From NCBI GenBank assembly GCA_018698135.1, contig JABINZ010000161.1, positions 1 through 62,725 on the forward strand: DNA of 62,725 nucleotides. Direction: 5' to 3'. Source of the stretch: Bacteroidota bacterium (lineage in GTDB: Bacteria > Bacteroidota > Bacteroidia > CAILMK01 > JAAYUY01). This document shows, piece after piece, positions 61,535 to 62,725 of the stretch. The notes below the pieces were generated by a model, which worked only from the letters and a program-made list of their open reading frames with translations, did no database searches and had not been told where the DNA came from. The position numbers were made by a program, and so were the translations under genes. Within the stretch, counting starts at the first letter, position 1. The number at the start of each line of letters is the position of its first letter.

Positions 61535-62725
61535 CTATAGTTTCACAATTTGCAATACAGCTCGCTGCCCCACTCCATTTGAAATAATTATATAATATGT
61601 TCCGGCTTTAGCACGAATAATTAAATCAATTTCACTTGTATTGCTGTGCGATGAAGAAGTAATCGTTTGCCCCATTTCGTCTGTAATATGAACAAATATA
61701 TTCTCATGAACTTTGCCTAAATCAACTTTCAATGAACCAGATGTTGGATTCGGGAATACATTCAATTTCTCAGCAAATGAGTTCTCTTTTATACTTGAAA
61801 TCTCAATATAGTAGCAATTTGATGTATCAAGGCAGTTCTCTTTTTGTATTTCAACTGCATAATTTCCTGTTTTATCTGCAATAAAAAACTGGTTTGTTTC
61901 ATTTACAATCACCTGATAAGCTGCATCACAGTCCAACCACTGATACTTAAGAGATACAGTACTTGCCTTGAGTGTGTCTCCTAGTTGAATTACCGACATG
62001 TCAATATCAACAACAGTTAAATTGATGGTAATCAAGCTATCACAACCATTATAATTTAGAATAGTATCGAAATAAATCCCACTTGTAAAATAAGTCTCAT
62101 CTCCGCTGGGAACTATATAACTATCGCATACTTTTTCTAAAATTGTACTTGATGTTTGGTGATTCACTGTGAGATTGATAGTCAGCAAACTATCACAGCC
62201 AACATAATTTGAAATGGTATCTGAATATACACCGCTGATTGTATATGTTTCGTCTCCACTGGGAACTATATAGCTGTTGCAAACTGTTTCTGAAATGGTA
62301 GATGATGATTGATAGTTCACTGTCAAATATATCCTTAGCAAACTGTCACAACCAGCATAATTTGGAATTGTGTCAGCATAAACACCGCTGATTGTATATG
62401 TTTCGTCTCCACTTGGAACAATGTAGCTGTTGCATACAGTTTCTGTAATAGTGGATGATGATTCATAGTTCACAGTCAAAATAATCGTTAGCAAACTGTC
62501 ACAACCAGTATAATTTGGAATTGTGTCAGCATAAACACCACTACTTGTATAGGTTTCGTCACCACTAGGAACAAGATAGCTATTGCAAACTGTTTCTGAA
62601 ATGGTAGATGATGATTGATAGTTCACTGTCAAATATATCGTTAGCAAACTATCACAACCAGCATAATTTGGAATTGTGTCAGCATAAACACCGCTGATTG
62701 TATATGTTTCTTCTCCACTAGGAAC
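61535..62725 (-). CDS. Repetitive secreted protein with T9SS sorting tail, partial (5' end off window)
   Basis: The minus frame is open from the window edge (62725) to the stop, 396 residues. Four full and one partial copies of a 51-residue repeat are visible: each has SSTI, TVCNSY or KVCDSY, VPSGDETY, then GVYADTIPNY, and GCDSL, so each carries two cysteines that may pair. The copy nearest the tail is the most diverged (ILEKVCDSY). The C-terminal 95 residues are a T9SS type A tail (LNVFPNPTSGSLKVDLG, AGTYYIIISNGVGQ). A surface adhesin- or filament-like role is plausible; the N-terminus is unseen. Confidence 0.88.
   Translation of the reverse strand, partial: VPSGEETYTISGVYADTIPNYAGCDSLLTIYLTVNYQSSSTISETVCNSYLVPSGDETYTSSGVYADTIPNYTGCDSLLTIILTVNYESSSTITETVCNSYIVPSGDETYTISGVYADTIPNYAGCDSLLRIYLTVNYQSSSTISETVCNSYIVPSGDETYTISGVYSDTISNYVGCDSLLTINLTVNHQTSSTILEKVCDSYIVPSGDETYFTSGIYFDTILNYNGCDSLITINLTVVDIDMSVIQLGDTLKASTVSLKYQWLDCDAAYQVIVNETNQFFIADKTGNYAVEIQKENCLDTSNCYYIEISSIKENSFAEKLNVFPNPTSGSLKVDLGKVHENIFVHITDEMGQTITSSSHSNTSEIDLIIRAKAGTYYIIISNGVGQRAVLQIVKL

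Noticed and set aside
62000-62725. 153-bp tandem repeats as a non-coding satellite
   Set aside because: The reading frame is continuous through all copies and encodes a 51-residue repeat with a T9SS tail.

Overview
The window looks like chromosomal DNA of a low-GC member of the Bacteroidota, most likely class Bacteroidia. The evidence is a type III glutamine synthetase, an alpha2 (eukaryote-like) glycyl-tRNA synthetase, several proteins with type IX secretion (T9SS) sorting tails, Bacteroidota-only families (DUF5606, the arginase-like 'formimidoylglutamase' family), and promoters of the TAnnTTTG type rather than sigma-70 boxes. No rRNA, tRNA, CRISPR array, prophage or transposase gene was seen. 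The genus cannot be named from this sequence.

Layout. 1-3.1 kb is accessory: a partial antitoxin-like gene, an orphan RHS tip with an HExxH motif plus an overlapping lipoprotein, a decayed copy of the RHS leader, a frameshifted zinc-ribbon gene and a HEAT-like protein. 3.2-15 kb is mostly housekeeping: glnN, an epimerase-uvrB-DUF1456 operon, a degenerate arginase-fold protein, gcvT, a four-helix-bundle protein and a PhoB/PhoR-like two-component system. 15-21 kb holds a 1396-residue gingipain-type (C25) protease with a T9SS tail and two envelope proteins. 21.0-21.5 kb and 37.7-38.5 kb hold two copies of a roughly 320-bp palindrome-rich block. 21.5-27.1 kb (minus strand) holds bcp, an M23 peptidase, an FAH-family hydrolase, an M3 oligoendopeptidase and two small conserved genes. 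27-33 kb has a T9SS Asp-box protein, a small lipoprotein with repeated EGKCG motifs, and a GMC oxidoreductase with its subunit-3-like partner. 33.4-37.7 kb has citrate lyase (a CitD-CitE fusion plus CitF) and a FetA/FetB-like ABC transporter. 38.5-45.2 kb has pepD, ychF, a broken four-helix-bundle gene, glyQS and membrane proteins. 45.2-50.3 kb is a nucleotide-sugar operon (ugd, UDP-xylose synthase, rfbB, rfbA) interrupted between rfbB and rfbA by a GxxExxY gene with imperfect inverted ends and three gene-less derivatives. 50.3-62.7 kb has a beta-barrel protein, waaA, three tandem thioredoxin-fold proteins, rlmD, metF-metH, another beta-barrel and the 3' end of a repetitive T9SS protein that leaves the window.

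How the genes work together. The envelope theme is strong: nucleotide sugars (UDP-glucuronate, UDP-xylose, the dTDP-rhamnose precursor), Kdo transferase, M23 peptidase, beta-barrels, periplasmic thioredoxins and T9SS cargo. One-carbon metabolism is represented by gcvT, metF and metH. Citrate cleavage is represented by the fused CitDE and CitF, without its activating enzymes nearby.

The most unusual items are: (1) the GxxExxY nuclease-like element with derivatives that look internally deleted; (2) the orphan EGKCG-repeat lipoprotein, which resembles substrates of DUF692/MNIO enzymes; (3) the RHS-tip HExxH protein with its candidate lipoprotein immunity partner; (4) the palindrome-rich 320-bp block; and (5) an arginase-fold protein that has lost its metal-binding histidines. 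All function calls come from reading the sequence by eye; no database search was run.
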